NCBI GenBank assembly: GCA_037349315.1
Contig: JBAIAC010000001.1
Location: forward strand, 1,984,001-2,048,000
Direction of reading: 5' to 3'
Source: Chelydra serpentina
Taxonomy: Eukaryota; Chordata; Testudines; Chelydridae
DNA: 64,000 bases
The notes under the pieces were generated by a model. That model saw only the letters and a program-made list of their open reading frames with translations, was not told the DNA's origin and did no database searches. Within the stretch, counting starts at the first letter, position 1, and each line of letters opens with the position of its first letter. Shown here piece after piece: positions 20,801 to 31,020 of this stretch. Position numbers and translations under genes: made by a program.

Positions 20801-21151
20801 TATAGGTTTTCCCTTCTAATGAGAGAATGGTATGGTAGATCTCAAATCAATGAAGGCCGCACTCAGAAAGACCTCAAGACTTTTGGAATATGCTGCTCAA
20901 ACAGTTTCACTTTTGTTTCTACTGCCTGTCCTCCCTTCTCACATTTATCTCCAGACTTTTCCTTGTCCAGATCTATCCCCCTGCCAACAATCTTGTATTC
21001 ATTGAACTTTTTGAAACTTTGCACTTTTAGAGAGGTAAAGGATTGACTCTCTGTAAAGAGATATCTTTGAGTTTTTATTAAGATAAGTTTTCCTCTCAAA
21101 TTATCAAAAAAAATCCATTTTTTAAAAAATCATTGATTTGTATCCACCCTG

Positions 21152-21330
21152 CACAATATACTCTTATTCAGAGAGTAGGTTCAGCCAGCTAGGGTAATCA
21201 CAGCTGTGGTGGGGCTAACTGGCTAATAGTCCATTTAAATACAAAAAATAGTGTATTTAAAGAAAAAAATTGGTGTATTTCTTATAGTTTTCACACTAAG
21301 CTTTATTGCAGGGTAAAGACTAGTATCCAG
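21152..21330. other. Short host spacer between hAT and LINE
   Basis: About 180 bp of AT-rich sequence without a recognised feature. Confidence 0.5.
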
Positions 21331-23272
21331 TGTGACAAAGTTCCTCCTCTGCCTTCGTGGGTCCTGTGCTTTTCGGCAGATTTGCTTGCCTCAGAGGTTC
21401 ACAGCAGCCCTCAGTTTGGCCGTTTCCGCTAGAGGCTCAAACCTGCCTTTCACTCAGCTAACCTCATCACTGGCGAGCATGGGGGAAACGGAGAACAATC
21501 TCCACAGTCTCTATTGTCCCACCTAGTGGGTCAGGGACAGGCCAGATCCTTTTCGAAATTAGACTTCCCTTCTGGTGTTGCTCACAGACCAGGTCAACTC
21601 CTCCTGTGTCCAATCGCGCGGGGGCGGGGGGGAGGAGGAGGGGAAGAGCAGAGGGGAACCTGGGCCCACCCTCTACACTGTGTTCCAGCTCAGGTCGCTG
21701 TGGATAGCAGCTGTCTATAATGTCTCCTGTATCAGCTGCATGACAGCTACAAATCCCTGGGCTACTTCCCCATAGCCTCCCCCCAGCACCTTCTTTATCC
21801 TCACTGCAGGATCTTCCTCCTGAAGCCTGATCATGCTTGTACTCCTCAGTTCTCCACCAACATGCCTTCTCACTCCTTGCATGCCCTCCACTAACTGATG
21901 GGAGGTCCTTTTTAAACCAGGTTTCCTGATTATTCTGCCTGCCATAATTGATTCTAGTATGTTCTTAATTGGCTCCAGGTGTCTTAATTAGCTTGACTGT
22001 TTTAATTGGTTCTAGCAGGCTCCTAATTGCTCTAGCACGGTCCCTGTGCTGGTCAGTCAGAGACCTGCTTCTCCAGTGACCTTCAACTCCTTTCCTATAG
22101 GCCTCTGGCCTGGAGGGAGGCGGGAGGCTGCTGCTAGGTTGCTGGACCCGCCCCCCCCCCAACCCTCTGTTGCTCCTGCTGCAGCCCCTGGCGGGGGCCT
22201 GCTGGCCGGCTCCCAGAGGAGGGGAGTGAGGGACTCCTGTCCCAGCTGTGCTGCTGCTGTGGACTCCACCACCACCACTGCCACCTGTGTGGGGTCCTTC
22301 CTGCCTGGCCACCAGACCACCTGCTGGAGCTGCTGTTGCTGCCTGGGAGCTGCTGGCGCCTCGAGGAGGAGGAAGAAGAGGGCCATCTGCTGCTGCGGGA
22401 GTGCGCAGACTCTGCAGACCACCGTGGAGGGGGCCTTCTCATGAAGGACTGAGTAACTTTTGAACTGTGCTCTTGTGGTGGGGGTTTTGACTGTGTTTGT
22501 GGGGACATAGGGAGTGTGGCGTGGAGCCTGCCCTCTGGTCCATCTGTGTCCCCCCTGCCGCCACCACCACCACCGCTGCCCCCTCCACCACCTCCACTAG
22601 CTGCTCACCATCTGCCTCGGTTCCTGCTTCTGGGACTCAGCTGCTCGCCTGGCTTGCCACGCCCTGTCTTCACCATTTGGGCCTGCAGCAGCAGCTAGCC
22701 CAAACTGACTTTGTGCAAGCACACGTGCCCCTCCCCCCCCTTGGACTGACCCCCATTCCCTGCAGCAGTCTGCCCCTCTCCCTTTATAGCTCTTTGCTCC
22801 CCCACTTTTGCCCCAGCCCCTCTGCAGCTTTCATTTGTTTGCCTGCCCTGCCCTTTTTCCTCTGCAGTTTTTGTTTGCCCTGCCCCAGATTTTGAAGCTA
22901 GCCCCTTGGTTTCCTTGTCCTACCTCCAGCCTGGTTGTTTCTCCTGCCCGCCCTCCCCCCGGTCCCCCTGCCCTGCCTGGCCCTTTGCTCTGTGTGCCCA
23001 TGCCCCCTCCCATGCGCTTGTGCCCCTCCCATTTCAGTTTGAACCCCTGTCTCACTGCACCCCCCAATGCTATTGTAACTCTCCCCTGGTGCAGCTAGAG
23101 GAGCTAGAATCCCACCCTTTGCTGGTGACTGAACCCCCCCCTCAAGCACTTACCTATACACCCCCCCTTCTGACACCCTCCTCCCCTGCCTACAGCGTAG
23201 TGGGGAGGAGTGGTCCACCTGTTTCCCCTTCCCCCTCCTTCCTCTGGTGTGTCCCCACAATCCCTGCTCGTT

Positions 23273-24450
23273 ATGGCGGGGGACAAGGCAGGTGCGGGCA
23301 GCCTCCACTACCCCTCCCCCACCAGCCCTCCCGTCATCCCCTGTGGCTCCCACCTCAACCGGCAGCGACGGCCAAAGAGGTGGACTCCACTGCTGCCATG
23401 TCCCTTGCCCCCTCTGATTCTGGGGGGGCCCCCCCAGCCAGTGGGAAAGGCCAAGGGGGAAAAAAGGGCAAAGGCCCCTCCAAAATGGCGAAGCCCTCCA
23501 TGGCAGGGGCTGCTCCCTGTGCCGTGGCCCCGCCACCGGCTGCGGCGTCCCTCCCTGCTGCTCCCTCTACTAGCTCTGCGGGTGCCCCTTTCCCAGCCCC
23601 CAGAGCATACGCTTAGGTGGCGGCACCCCCATCCCCCCCCACCTGCCACTATGTCATCTCTCCTGGCCACCACCTCTGCTATCATCTCTCGTGGCCGGGG
23701 CCCCTTCCCCACCTTGACCAGGAAGCACGGCCTCCTGGGGGCCGCCTCACCCCACGTGGAGACCTGCGGGCGTTGGCGAGGGTGGTGGGGCCCACAGCCA
23801 TAGTAGCGGCCTCCAAAATGTATGGCAAGGTCGTCTTCTTCCTGGCAGTGGAGGCTGCTGCATAGGAGGCGGTGGAGAAGGGCCTGGCGGTGGGGAGCGT
23901 GTTCGTCCCCCTGGAGCCGCTGGAGGACCTGGGCGTCCGGTTGGTCCTGACCTCCATCCCTCCATTCCTCCCTAATGCCACCCTGCTCCCTTACCTTTCT
24001 ACCCTGGGGAGACCCCTCTCCGTAGTCAGCCCTCTCTCCCTGGGCTGCAAAGACCCCGTCCACCGTCACATCCTCTCAGCAGCTTCAACTGCCGCCGGCG
24101 GCACGTGATGGAGAGGCTCTCGAGGGGTCCTTTCTGGTCCCTTACCAGGGGGCCCGTTACCGGGTGCATTACTCCAAAGGGGAGGCCTGGTGCTACCTCT
24201 GCTGGGCGATGGCGCATGTCCAGAGGGACTGCCCCTTGGCCTGGCATGGAGGAGTGTCCGGGAGCCCCGGCAGGGCGCTGGCCCCATCATTGCCGACCCC
24301 TCTGGCTGCCGGGTGCCCGGAGCCGCCCCTCCTCCTCCCTGACCCACCACTGCTCCCACTCAGGCCCTGGGAGCACCTCCCCCAGCGCGCCCAAACGGGG
24401 GAGAGCCCCGTCTCTGCTGTGAGCAGTCTGGCGGGGCCTATGGAGTAGGG
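23273..24450 (+). pseudogene. LINE ORF1 (gag-like) with CCHC zinc knuckle
   Basis: Likely RNA-binding protein of the LINE. From ATG at about 23273 a proline- and alanine-rich N-terminus can be read across frame changes (MAGDKAGAGSL, then KGQGGKKGKGPSKMAKPSMA in another phase). It is followed near 23800-24010 by SKMYGKVVFFLAVEAAA and VGSVFVPLEPL, the folded gag-like core, and near 24190-24232 by CYLCWAMAHVQRDC, which fits C-x2-C-x4-H-x4-C. Several frameshifts and a TAG near 23863 break it. After the knuckle the sequence again becomes proline-rich up to about 25.7 kb. Confidence 0.65.
23368..23524 (+). repeat. Inverted duplication, arm 1
   Basis: About 157 bp including AAAATGGCGAAGCCCTCCAT, present again in reverse orientation at 25731-25870. 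The two arms agree closely; arm 1 has about 17 extra bases in the G/C-run after CTCTGATTC. Arm 1 lies in the normal ORF1 reading region. Confidence 0.9.
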
Positions 24451-25730
24451 TGCAGCGTGGGTATCCCCTGGCATGGGAGAAGGCCCACCCAAAAGGGAAT
24501 CTTCCCTCCCTCGTGGCGCCCCACCACTACCTCCCCGAGTCCCTGTGCCATCGACTTTGCCCCCTGGGCCAACCCCTGTCCAAGTGCAGGGGAAGCGGGG
24601 CAAGCGGAAGGCTCGAGCTCCACTCCTCCCGTCCTATGCGGAGGCCCCCCGGAAGACCAGGAAGGGGGGCACTGACACCGAGTATTCTGCCTTGCCCCCG
24701 GGTGAATTCCATCCACCAATGCCAGCTGGGGAAAACGTGGCAGCATTGGAGGCTGGCACTACCCCTCTTCTGGAGTCCCTCCTCGAGGAAGCCCCCAATG
24801 GAGTCCCTCCTGCCCCCTCGACACCTAAAGCCCCTGCGAGCCCTGAGGCAAGCATCGCTTCGGCGCTGGCGGGGAGGATCCCAGCGTGGTGGGTGGTGAT
24901 TTCCCCTCCATCTTTGAGGAGATCGAGGCCGTGGGTCTGACCCCGGTCACCCAGGGGGAGGACGACCTTCTGCCAGCGGGCCTCGATTTGGGCGACCTCA
25001 CCCCGGCCCCCCTTTCCCCATGCTCCCTCCCCCTATCCACTGCTTCCGCTCCCACCCCCAAGGAACCCCTGGACTCTTCCACTGGCCTGGCCGCAACTGG
25101 CACCCTGCTAACGGCCGCTGAGCCTATTGACGTGACGGCCAGTGCCACGCGGCCAGGACCTGAGTCAACCAGGGGCATCCCTCGTTGATGCGGGGCAGCC
25201 GACTTCCTTCCCGGTTGAGGGCCCCACTGTGGATTGTCCACCCATTGATGCCGTGGCTGCAACACCCCCATGGAGCCCAAGCCCGGCATCACCAAGGGTC
25301 CCCTTCCCACTCCCTCAGACCCTTGAGCCTGACCGGGAGGTGCCACCCCCCAGTGGCTTGGCCACTGGGGTCCATGATCCCACTTACACCCCTCTCCCCG
25401 CCCCTGCTCCTGACCCCTGCCACGCGGCACCTGACGCCGACCCCAGCCACTTCCCCTCCACCTCCCATGCTGCTATTTCCTCCCCTGTTGCAGTCTCCTT
25501 CCCTTTCCTGGAGGATGACCCCCAGGGAACGGCCTTCGTGTTCCCCTGTCCCGACCCCCTGGGGCTGCTATTTTCCCTCTGCCACCCCCCACTGAGCCGG
25601 GTTCTGAGGTGGGCCGCGTGGCGCCAACACATCGGGCACCACGCTGGGGGTCCGCCCCCTGCCTGCCTGTCCCAGTAGGCCATGGGGCTTCGACAGGGGC
25701 CCTGCCCCCGATAGGCTGCGAGACGAGCTG

Positions 25731-25870
25731 CGGCACAGGGAGCAGCCCCTGCCATGGAGGGCTTCGCCATTTTGGCAGGACCTTTGCCCTTTTTTCCCCC
25801 CTTGGTCTTTCCCACTGGCTCGGAGGGGGCGAGGGACGTGGCAGCAGTGGAGTCCACCTCTTTGACCGTC
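25731..25870 (-). repeat. Inverted duplication, arm 2
   Basis: Reverse complement of 23368-23524, seen from CGGCACAGGGAGCAGCCCCT through ATGGAGGGCTTCGCCATTTT to CCTCTTTGACCGT. It sits between the ORF1 remnant and the endonuclease. The minus strand here reads in frame the same KGKGPAKMAKPSMAGAAPC segment as ORF1 on the plus strand. Confidence 0.9.
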
Positions 25871-26127
25871 ACTGCAGGAGTTTCTCTGGGATGCCCGTGG
25901 GTCCCGGAACAAGGTGCAGCTCGCTTTCCAGCTCTGGGGGGATTGCCATGAAATCCTCCGAGACGTGAGGGCGATTTTGTGGGAGGGTAGAGGGACCGGG
26001 AGGCAGGCTGCTTCGGCCTACCAGGGAGCCTGCGGCTTCCGTGACACTTTGCTCACCTATGGGGAAGGCCACGATTTGCTGCGCGCCCCAATGGGCTGGT
26101 GAGGATCCCCCCCCAGCCCTCCCCATG

Positions 26128-26640
26128 GCACCCATCATCTTTGCAACATTAAACACCCGGGGCTGTAGGATGGGTCTCCACAGGTGCCAGGTGCTCTCGT
26201 TCCTTCGGGAGGCGGGGTACTCTGTGGTTTTCCTGCAGGAGACCCATACGGATCCGGCCGCTGAAGCAAGTTGGCGGCTGGAGTGGGGGGACAGGGTCTA
26301 TTTTAGCTACCTCACAGTTTGTACGGCTGGAGTGACTACCCTGTTCCTCCCCGACCTACGGTCCGAGGTGCTGGGGGTCGCCGCGGCTGTGCCGGGCCGC
26401 CTGCTGCACCTCCGGGTCTGCATGGAGGGGCTAGTGTTCAACCTCGTCAACTTTTATGCCCCTCCATTGGGCCCGGAGCAGCTAAGCTTTTATTATCAGC
26501 AGGCGTCCACCTTCCTTGGCTCTTTTTGGATCCTCGCGAGTGCCTGGTCCTGGGCGGGGACTTTAACACCACCCTCGATGAGCGGGACTGCTCGGGGACC
26601 GAGCAGTGCCCGGCCACCGCAGATGTCCTCCAGACCTCGT
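26128..26640 (+). pseudogene. LINE ORF2 AP endonuclease part
   Basis: Reads as an APE-type endonuclease: IIFATLNTRGCR (Asn block), VVFLQETHTD (catalytic Glu block), LVFNLVNFYAPP, and after a frameshift near 26520 ECLVLGGDFNTTLDE (the GDFN block). The later SDH block is absent because the element has lost the following section. The first ATG of this frame that precedes the domain is MAPIIF at 26125. Confidence 0.75.
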
Positions 26641-27363
26641 ACTCCCCAGCGCATACTTCAGGAGGTGAGGGCCGCTTTACCTCCCACCGCTTGGGTTTTC
26701 CTCGACCTGGTCCTGCGAGAGGGCACGCTCCGCCCACCCTCCACCCCAGCCCCTCCGGACCTTTTCATTGGGCCCCTGCCCCGTGGACCTTCCCGGCCAT
26801 CCCGCCTCTTTACAGTGAGCTGGCTGCACGAGTTGCAGCCGGTTTGGTTCTGGACCATGCCGAGAAAACATCTGTACATGCTCTTGCACCACACCCTTCA
26901 TGTCCTCACCCTCACATCCCACCCCAACGCGAAGTGGCGGGATCTCCTGCCACCTCTGGAGCCCCGCTGGGCCAGCCTGTATTCCACCCTGGTCCCGAGG
27001 CCCGCCGGGGACATCAGCTGGCAGCTGCTTCACGGAGCTGTGAGCACGGGTGTGTACTTGGCGCCGTTCATTCCCCTCTCAGACACCTGCCCCTTTTGTG
27101 GCGTGAGGAAGACCCTGACACACGTATCCCTGGAGTGTGCCAGGTTGCAGCCCCTATTCCAGGTCCTCTTGGAATTATTACTACATTTTTGGTTGCACTT
27201 CTCCCCTCACCTCTTCATCTACACACTCCCTATCCGTAGCCCCACAATGTCACTGTACCTCCTTGTCAACCTCTTCCTAGCCCTGGCCAAAATGGCCATT
27301 TACCAAACCAGGGAGAGGAGGTTGGCTGACGGGGTCTCCTGTGACTGTGGGGCCTATTTCTGA
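26640..27363 (+). pseudogene. LINE ORF2 C-terminal domain joined to the endonuclease
   Basis: An open frame continues from the endonuclease remnant into LQEVRAALPPTAWVFLDLV, LHELQPVWFW, HTLHVLTLTSHPNAKW, PRPAGDISWQLLHGAVSTG, then CPFCGVRKTLTHVSLEC (C-x2-C-x6-H-x4-C, the C-terminal Cys/His motif of L1/Tx1-like LINEs) and ALAKMAIYQTRERR, ending with TGA at 27361-27363. No RT motif of the xADD or PQG type lies between the endonuclease and this domain, so several hundred codons are missing. This cannot support retrotransposition by itself. Confidence 0.7.
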
Positions 27364-27650
27364 TCCTCTGTCCGCTCACGCATCCAGGCAGAGTTCCTCT
27401 GTGCGGCATCCGCTGGCTCCCTTGACACCTTCAAGGAGCAGTGGGTGCTGTCCGGGGTTCTCTGCTTGGTGTCTTCGTCAGGTTCCCTTCGTTTAGCCCT
27501 CTGACCTCACTCCTGTCCGTTTTATCTTTTTTTGTCCCCTGTACTCACATGGTATCCCGGTCCTGTGGCTACTCCCCTTAGGCTGTGGGGAGGTCCTTTA
27601 GTATTCCAATAGGACTACTCTGCTGTACCCAACTGGCCTGGGTCTATCAC

Positions 27651-28673
27651 ATCAGTAAAAAAGGAATTTTACAGAAAGCAATATTCAGAGGCTTCTGTTT
27701 GTAGGGCATTTCTATAACTACTAAATAACACTGTTTTATTTCTGAATTTTTTCCCTAATTCATAGTGCAAGCTCTTTTTATAACAAAATATTTCATCTTA
27801 TGAAAAAAGCCCAATAACTTAGATCTCTCCGTGACTGGATGCTACATTGGTGCTTTCTAAGCCTTGACAATATTTAATTGTCAGGAAACATAGGTCCGTA
27901 AAAGCATAGGAGTGGATCCTCAGGAGGTGTAAATAGTTATAGGCCCACTGAAGTTGGTAGGCATATGACAATTTACAAATGCTGAGGCTCTATCCCATGA
28001 AGTTTGAATCTTCATTCTGAAACATTTTCCTCATGTAGTGACAAGATTACTTTTATTTTCTCTTCTGTCCTAAAATCTCTAGAACTGCTCTAATGCAAAT
28101 ATTTAATACCCAACATGTGAGAGTGGCTATCTGGTATTATGCATTTTCTGTTCTTCTTTTTACAGATTAATACAGAATCATTATATTTGTCATCTTTTAT
28201 TTTTTTGCTCTATCCACCTTCCATCATCCATATGCATTAGTGACTTTCGTAAGGTTTTGCCAGATTTCTCAACAGCAAAACCTGGCACTGCTGCTCTCCT
28301 AGCTGTGACATGACAGCTCACTGGGATAGGGTTGCTTTAACTCTCACTATATGATTTGTCTCTTCTATATTACAAGAAGGAACTCGCCTGACTAATAGCT
28401 TTCCCCTGTATGCAATGAGTGGGCAAAGAAGCTTTGGGAGGAGTAGAGCATGTTCTCTCCTGCTTAATTTTTTGATGTGTCAATTTGAATAACCTGGAAT
28501 GTGTAGCAAAATAATGATAACATTGCTGGGCTTACGGGTACTGCCAAGTAGGATACACCAAGTTTTCAGGATTTCAGGTTTTGGAAACATGGGACCAAAA
28601 TAATCCACTTAGTAGTTGGTTACCAGACATGATGCTTATACAGTCACTAAACTGTAAGCCACAGGGAGTCATC
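27651..28673. other. Intronic sequence, nothing recognised
   Basis: AT-rich, no exon, RNA gene or repeat terminus seen. Confidence 0.55.
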
Positions 28674-29375
28674 GGCCTTGTCTGGACTAGGAAAAAAAGG
28701 TGTGGTGTTTTGGTTTTTTCCCCCCAATCCAATTCAATCAAGCTATTTTAACTCAATTGAATTAACATCAGTACAGGCTCAGTGTTATGGGCTATTAACA
28801 AAAAAAAAAAAAATCTGGGCAAGGAAAGGGTTAACGAGCAGCTGTGGGCTCAGTTATCCCAACCATGCTATAGGTATTGGGTTTGGAGGAAGAGGTTAAA
28901 AGGGTAGAGTCCAGCTCATTTGGGAAGTGGCTGGAAGGAAGAGGAGACCTCCAGGTCTCACTCTGCGAGAAGCCTTCTGGGGTCAGGAACTGCTTGAGAT
29001 TGCTGCCAGCCAGTCTTTCTCTGACGGAAGATAGGCCTGATGGAGGAATTTTATTTTGATTTGCTACCAGTGCCTTCCTTGTCATTGCTGGGAAAGACTG
29101 CTGCAGGTGTTGCTCCTGCCCCTCCAAAAAGGGGTGACAGCCTAATAAAACACTTTTGTCTTGTACACCTGACTGGAGATCCAGCAGTAGTTGCCCACAA
29201 GCTTAAGAGCAACTCTGTTGCACGAGGTTGAACCCCTTTAGTGATTTTAAGATGGTTGAGTTAATCTAATTTGATCTGCTAAAATCTAAACTGTGTCTAT
29301 ATTGATGTTAAATGACGGGTTCATTCAAGGTCATTTGACTGAAAAAAGTGTTTTCCCCCGAGTCTTGACAAGGCC
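28674..29375. mobile_element. Nonautonomous DNA element with inverted ends, interrupted
   Basis: The left end GGCCTTGTCTGGACTAGG is the inverted partner of CGAGTCTTGACAAGGCC at the right end, with A/T-rich and G/C-run flanks (AAAAAAAGGTG against CACTTTTTTC) also mirrored. It is interrupted by an LTR-like segment in the middle. The GTCT-type terminus suits PIF/Harbinger or hAT nonautonomous elements; undecided. Confidence 0.6.
28783..29240 (+). mobile_element. Possible solo LTR
   Basis: Starts TGTTATGGGCTATTAACA, has an AATAAA signal at 29144-29149 followed by a CTTTTGTCTTGTACACC segment of R/U5 type, and has composition unlike the MITE around it. No flanking target duplication could be confirmed and the right end is uncertain, so this is a tentative call. 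Confidence 0.35.
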
Positions 29376-29643
29376 ATGGACTTCAGTGTAGAAGAAACTG
29401 GCTGTTCACGTTTTTGATTTATTGTAAAAATACCATTTCAACCAGAAAGCAAAGATGGGGGAAGATGAGACCACAATGTCATCAGAGTATTACTCAAGAG
29501 TCCTAAGAGATGCAAGAGCCTTCAGAACTGAAACATTAATGCAGAAGCAGTTATTCAAATAAAAAGAGGAATGGGACCTGGGGTCAGTCTGACAGTGTTT
29601 GTGTTTCTGACTTCCTGGAATTCTTAATTTCCAGCCAGACTCT

Positions 29644-29662
29644 GGGGGGGGGGGGGGGGGGG
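29644..29662. repeat. Poly-G run (19 bases)
   Basis: Uninterrupted G run. Length may be unreliable in the assembly. Confidence 0.9.
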
Positions 29663-29718
29663 TGTTGCATTGGTTGCAGGAGCTAGTCTAACCTAACCCT
29701 TGCTGCTTTCACTTCATT

Positions 29719-30133
29719 TAAGGACATGTCTACACACCGAGGCTTGGTCTACACTTAAATGTTAATAGCTTCATCGGGCAAGGGTGTAAAAAACCCCACC
29801 CTTGCGAGCGACATAGCTATGTCGACAAAACCCCCAGTGTACACACAGCTATGTGGATGGAAGAGTACTTCTGTCAACATAGCTAACATTCAGGAAGGCA
29901 GTGTTCCTACATCAGCAGAAAAACTCCTTCTGTAGGTATCAGCTGTGTCTACACAAGAGTGCTATGCAAGCATAGGCTGTGGGATGTAGACGTAACCTGA
30001 GATTAAACTATTCTGATATAAGCACCTTTTATATTGCTGTAACTACATCCTTTATAATTAGGGGATTGTACTGTTTTAACTCTGTTTCTAACCCAGTATA
30101 GCAATACAAAAGCTGTGTGTAGACCAGCCCTTA
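29719..30133. mobile_element. Harbinger-like nonautonomous element, possibly nested
   Basis: The left end AAGGACATGTCTACACAC mirrors the right end GTGTGTAGACCAGCCCTT, and T(T/A)A borders each side, as for PIF/Harbinger elements. A second TTGGTCTACACTTAAATG at about 29745 and TGGGATGTAGACG near 29979 suggest another element of the same kind inside. No coding content. Confidence 0.6.
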
Positions 30134-30895
30134 CATTCATATACACTCCTGGGATGCTGACTTCCCTTGCACCTGTCAACCCCAAAATGATTTTGTTTTG
30201 AAGATTAGAAGAAAACTGAAAAGCTTTTCTCAGTTATGGAGCTGTTCATTCACGCATTTGTTTTTCAGAATTCGTTCTCCCTTTTTGTAATGTGATAAAT
30301 CAAACATGACTTGTTTTTGCAACTTCCAACATGCTATGCATTTAGTCCTCACTAAGGCCATGTGACTTGGATGAATTTGAAAAGACTGGCTAAAACGAAG
30401 AAAGTTACAAACACTTTAAACCCCAGTCCTTTTTAGATGCTTATCTTGCAATTTTTGCTAATATGACTCTACTAATATGTACATTTACTCATCTTCCTCA
30501 TGCCAGCCTCTTCTGACATACTACCTGGGCTCATTTCACACAACTCCCTACATCCCTAGAGTGCAGGGAAGAAAGGAGGGAATCACAACTTTGGGACCCT
30601 ATTTCTGGAGTGGAGGTAGAAAGGGGGCCCATATCGCTTCCCCTTAAATGGCTGAACAGACTTTCTTCAAACTTACAAAAATATTTAGCATGGACTGAAA
30701 TCAAAGTTTACAAGTTCTACCTGAGAAAATGATGAGGGGAAACGGGTTTAGAATGGAAATCTCTTAGTCTATAGTCAGTGTTGTTGATACAATGGATGTT
30801 TTAATATTAGTATTGTAACAATGGACTCCTCTATGGCTTGTTTACTAATTTCTCCTAAATCTTCTAATTCACACTACTATGTTTCCCCCCTCCAG
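30134..30895. other. Intron sequence before FOXN2 exon
   Basis: No repeat family recognised. A pyrimidine tract, TTTCCCCCCCTCCAG, precedes the exon at 30896. Confidence 0.6.
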
Positions 30896-31020
30896 GTGAA
30901 TGGAAAAGGTTCATTATGGTGTGTTGATCCGGAATATAAGCCAAATCTTATACAAGCACTGAAAAAGCAACCTTTTCCCTCAGCACTTGCATTTTATACC
31001 CCACCGGCATCACCAACGAG
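30896..31020 (+). CDS. FOXN2: FOXN2 exon: end of forkhead domain
   Basis: FOXN2 is a nuclear forkhead/winged-helix transcription factor. This 125-nt exon opens after CAG at 30893-30895 in phase 0 with [20 protein letters not shown], the wing and C-terminal end of the forkhead domain, continues [20 protein letters not shown], and ends before a GTAGGC donor at 31021, leaving two bases for the next exon. The [11 protein letters not shown] block matches FOXN2 and its close paralogue FOXN3; the later exons decide for FOXN2. The preceding forkhead exons are not in the window. The frame is intact and there is no sign of retroposition. Confidence 0.93.

Larger units (their letters stand above)
13893..21151 (-). 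mobile_element. BED/DUF659-type hAT transposon split by a CR1
   Basis: On the minus strand the element begins at 21151 with CAGGGTGGATACAAATCAAT, a typical hAT (Charlie-like) terminus, followed by a BED-finger start at 20800, and continues after the CR1 (16355-20479) with the DUF659, catalytic and hATC parts down to about 14460, then an AT-rich 3' tail. The two halves together form one transposase in the right order, showing that the CR1 is a later insertion. The left end lacks a clear matching CAGGGTGG terminus, so its limit is approximate and it may be truncated. Confidence 0.75.
21331..27650 (+). mobile_element. GC-rich Tx1/L1-like LINE with lost reverse transcriptase
   Basis: The element begins TGTGACAAAGTTCCTCCTCT and ends GGCCTGGGTCTATCACA. 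It holds a long 5' leader (to about 23270), a proline-rich ORF1 with a CCHC zinc knuckle, an AP endonuclease, and a C-terminal domain with a Cys/His motif, but no RT between them. Composition is far more GC-rich than the surrounding intron. Assignment to the Tx1 branch of the L1 group rests on the general layout and motif style and is moderate. Confidence 0.7.

Noticed and set aside
21331..22090. An endogenous retroviral LTR at the start of the GC-rich element
   Set aside because: It starts with TG and has AT-rich parts near the end, but no second copy follows at 27 kb, no primer-binding site is evident, and the following genes are those of a non-LTR element. A short TGTGACA/TATCACA similarity at the two ends is not an LTR pair.
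22057..25430. Many long open frames on both strands in the GC-rich region
   Set aside because: High GC content and few stop codons produce overlapping frames. Only those matching ORF1 (gag-like core, zinc knuckle) or ORF2 motifs were kept; minus-strand frames with Arg/Gly/Pro-rich translations have no family support.
30896..31020. FOXN3 rather than FOXN2
   Set aside because: The last exon matches FOXN2 features along its whole length (DEVYEFI, EIDEELKEAAGSLLHLAGI followed by a short basic KQRKK end), and the residues after the MMLLNTS block fit FOXN2.
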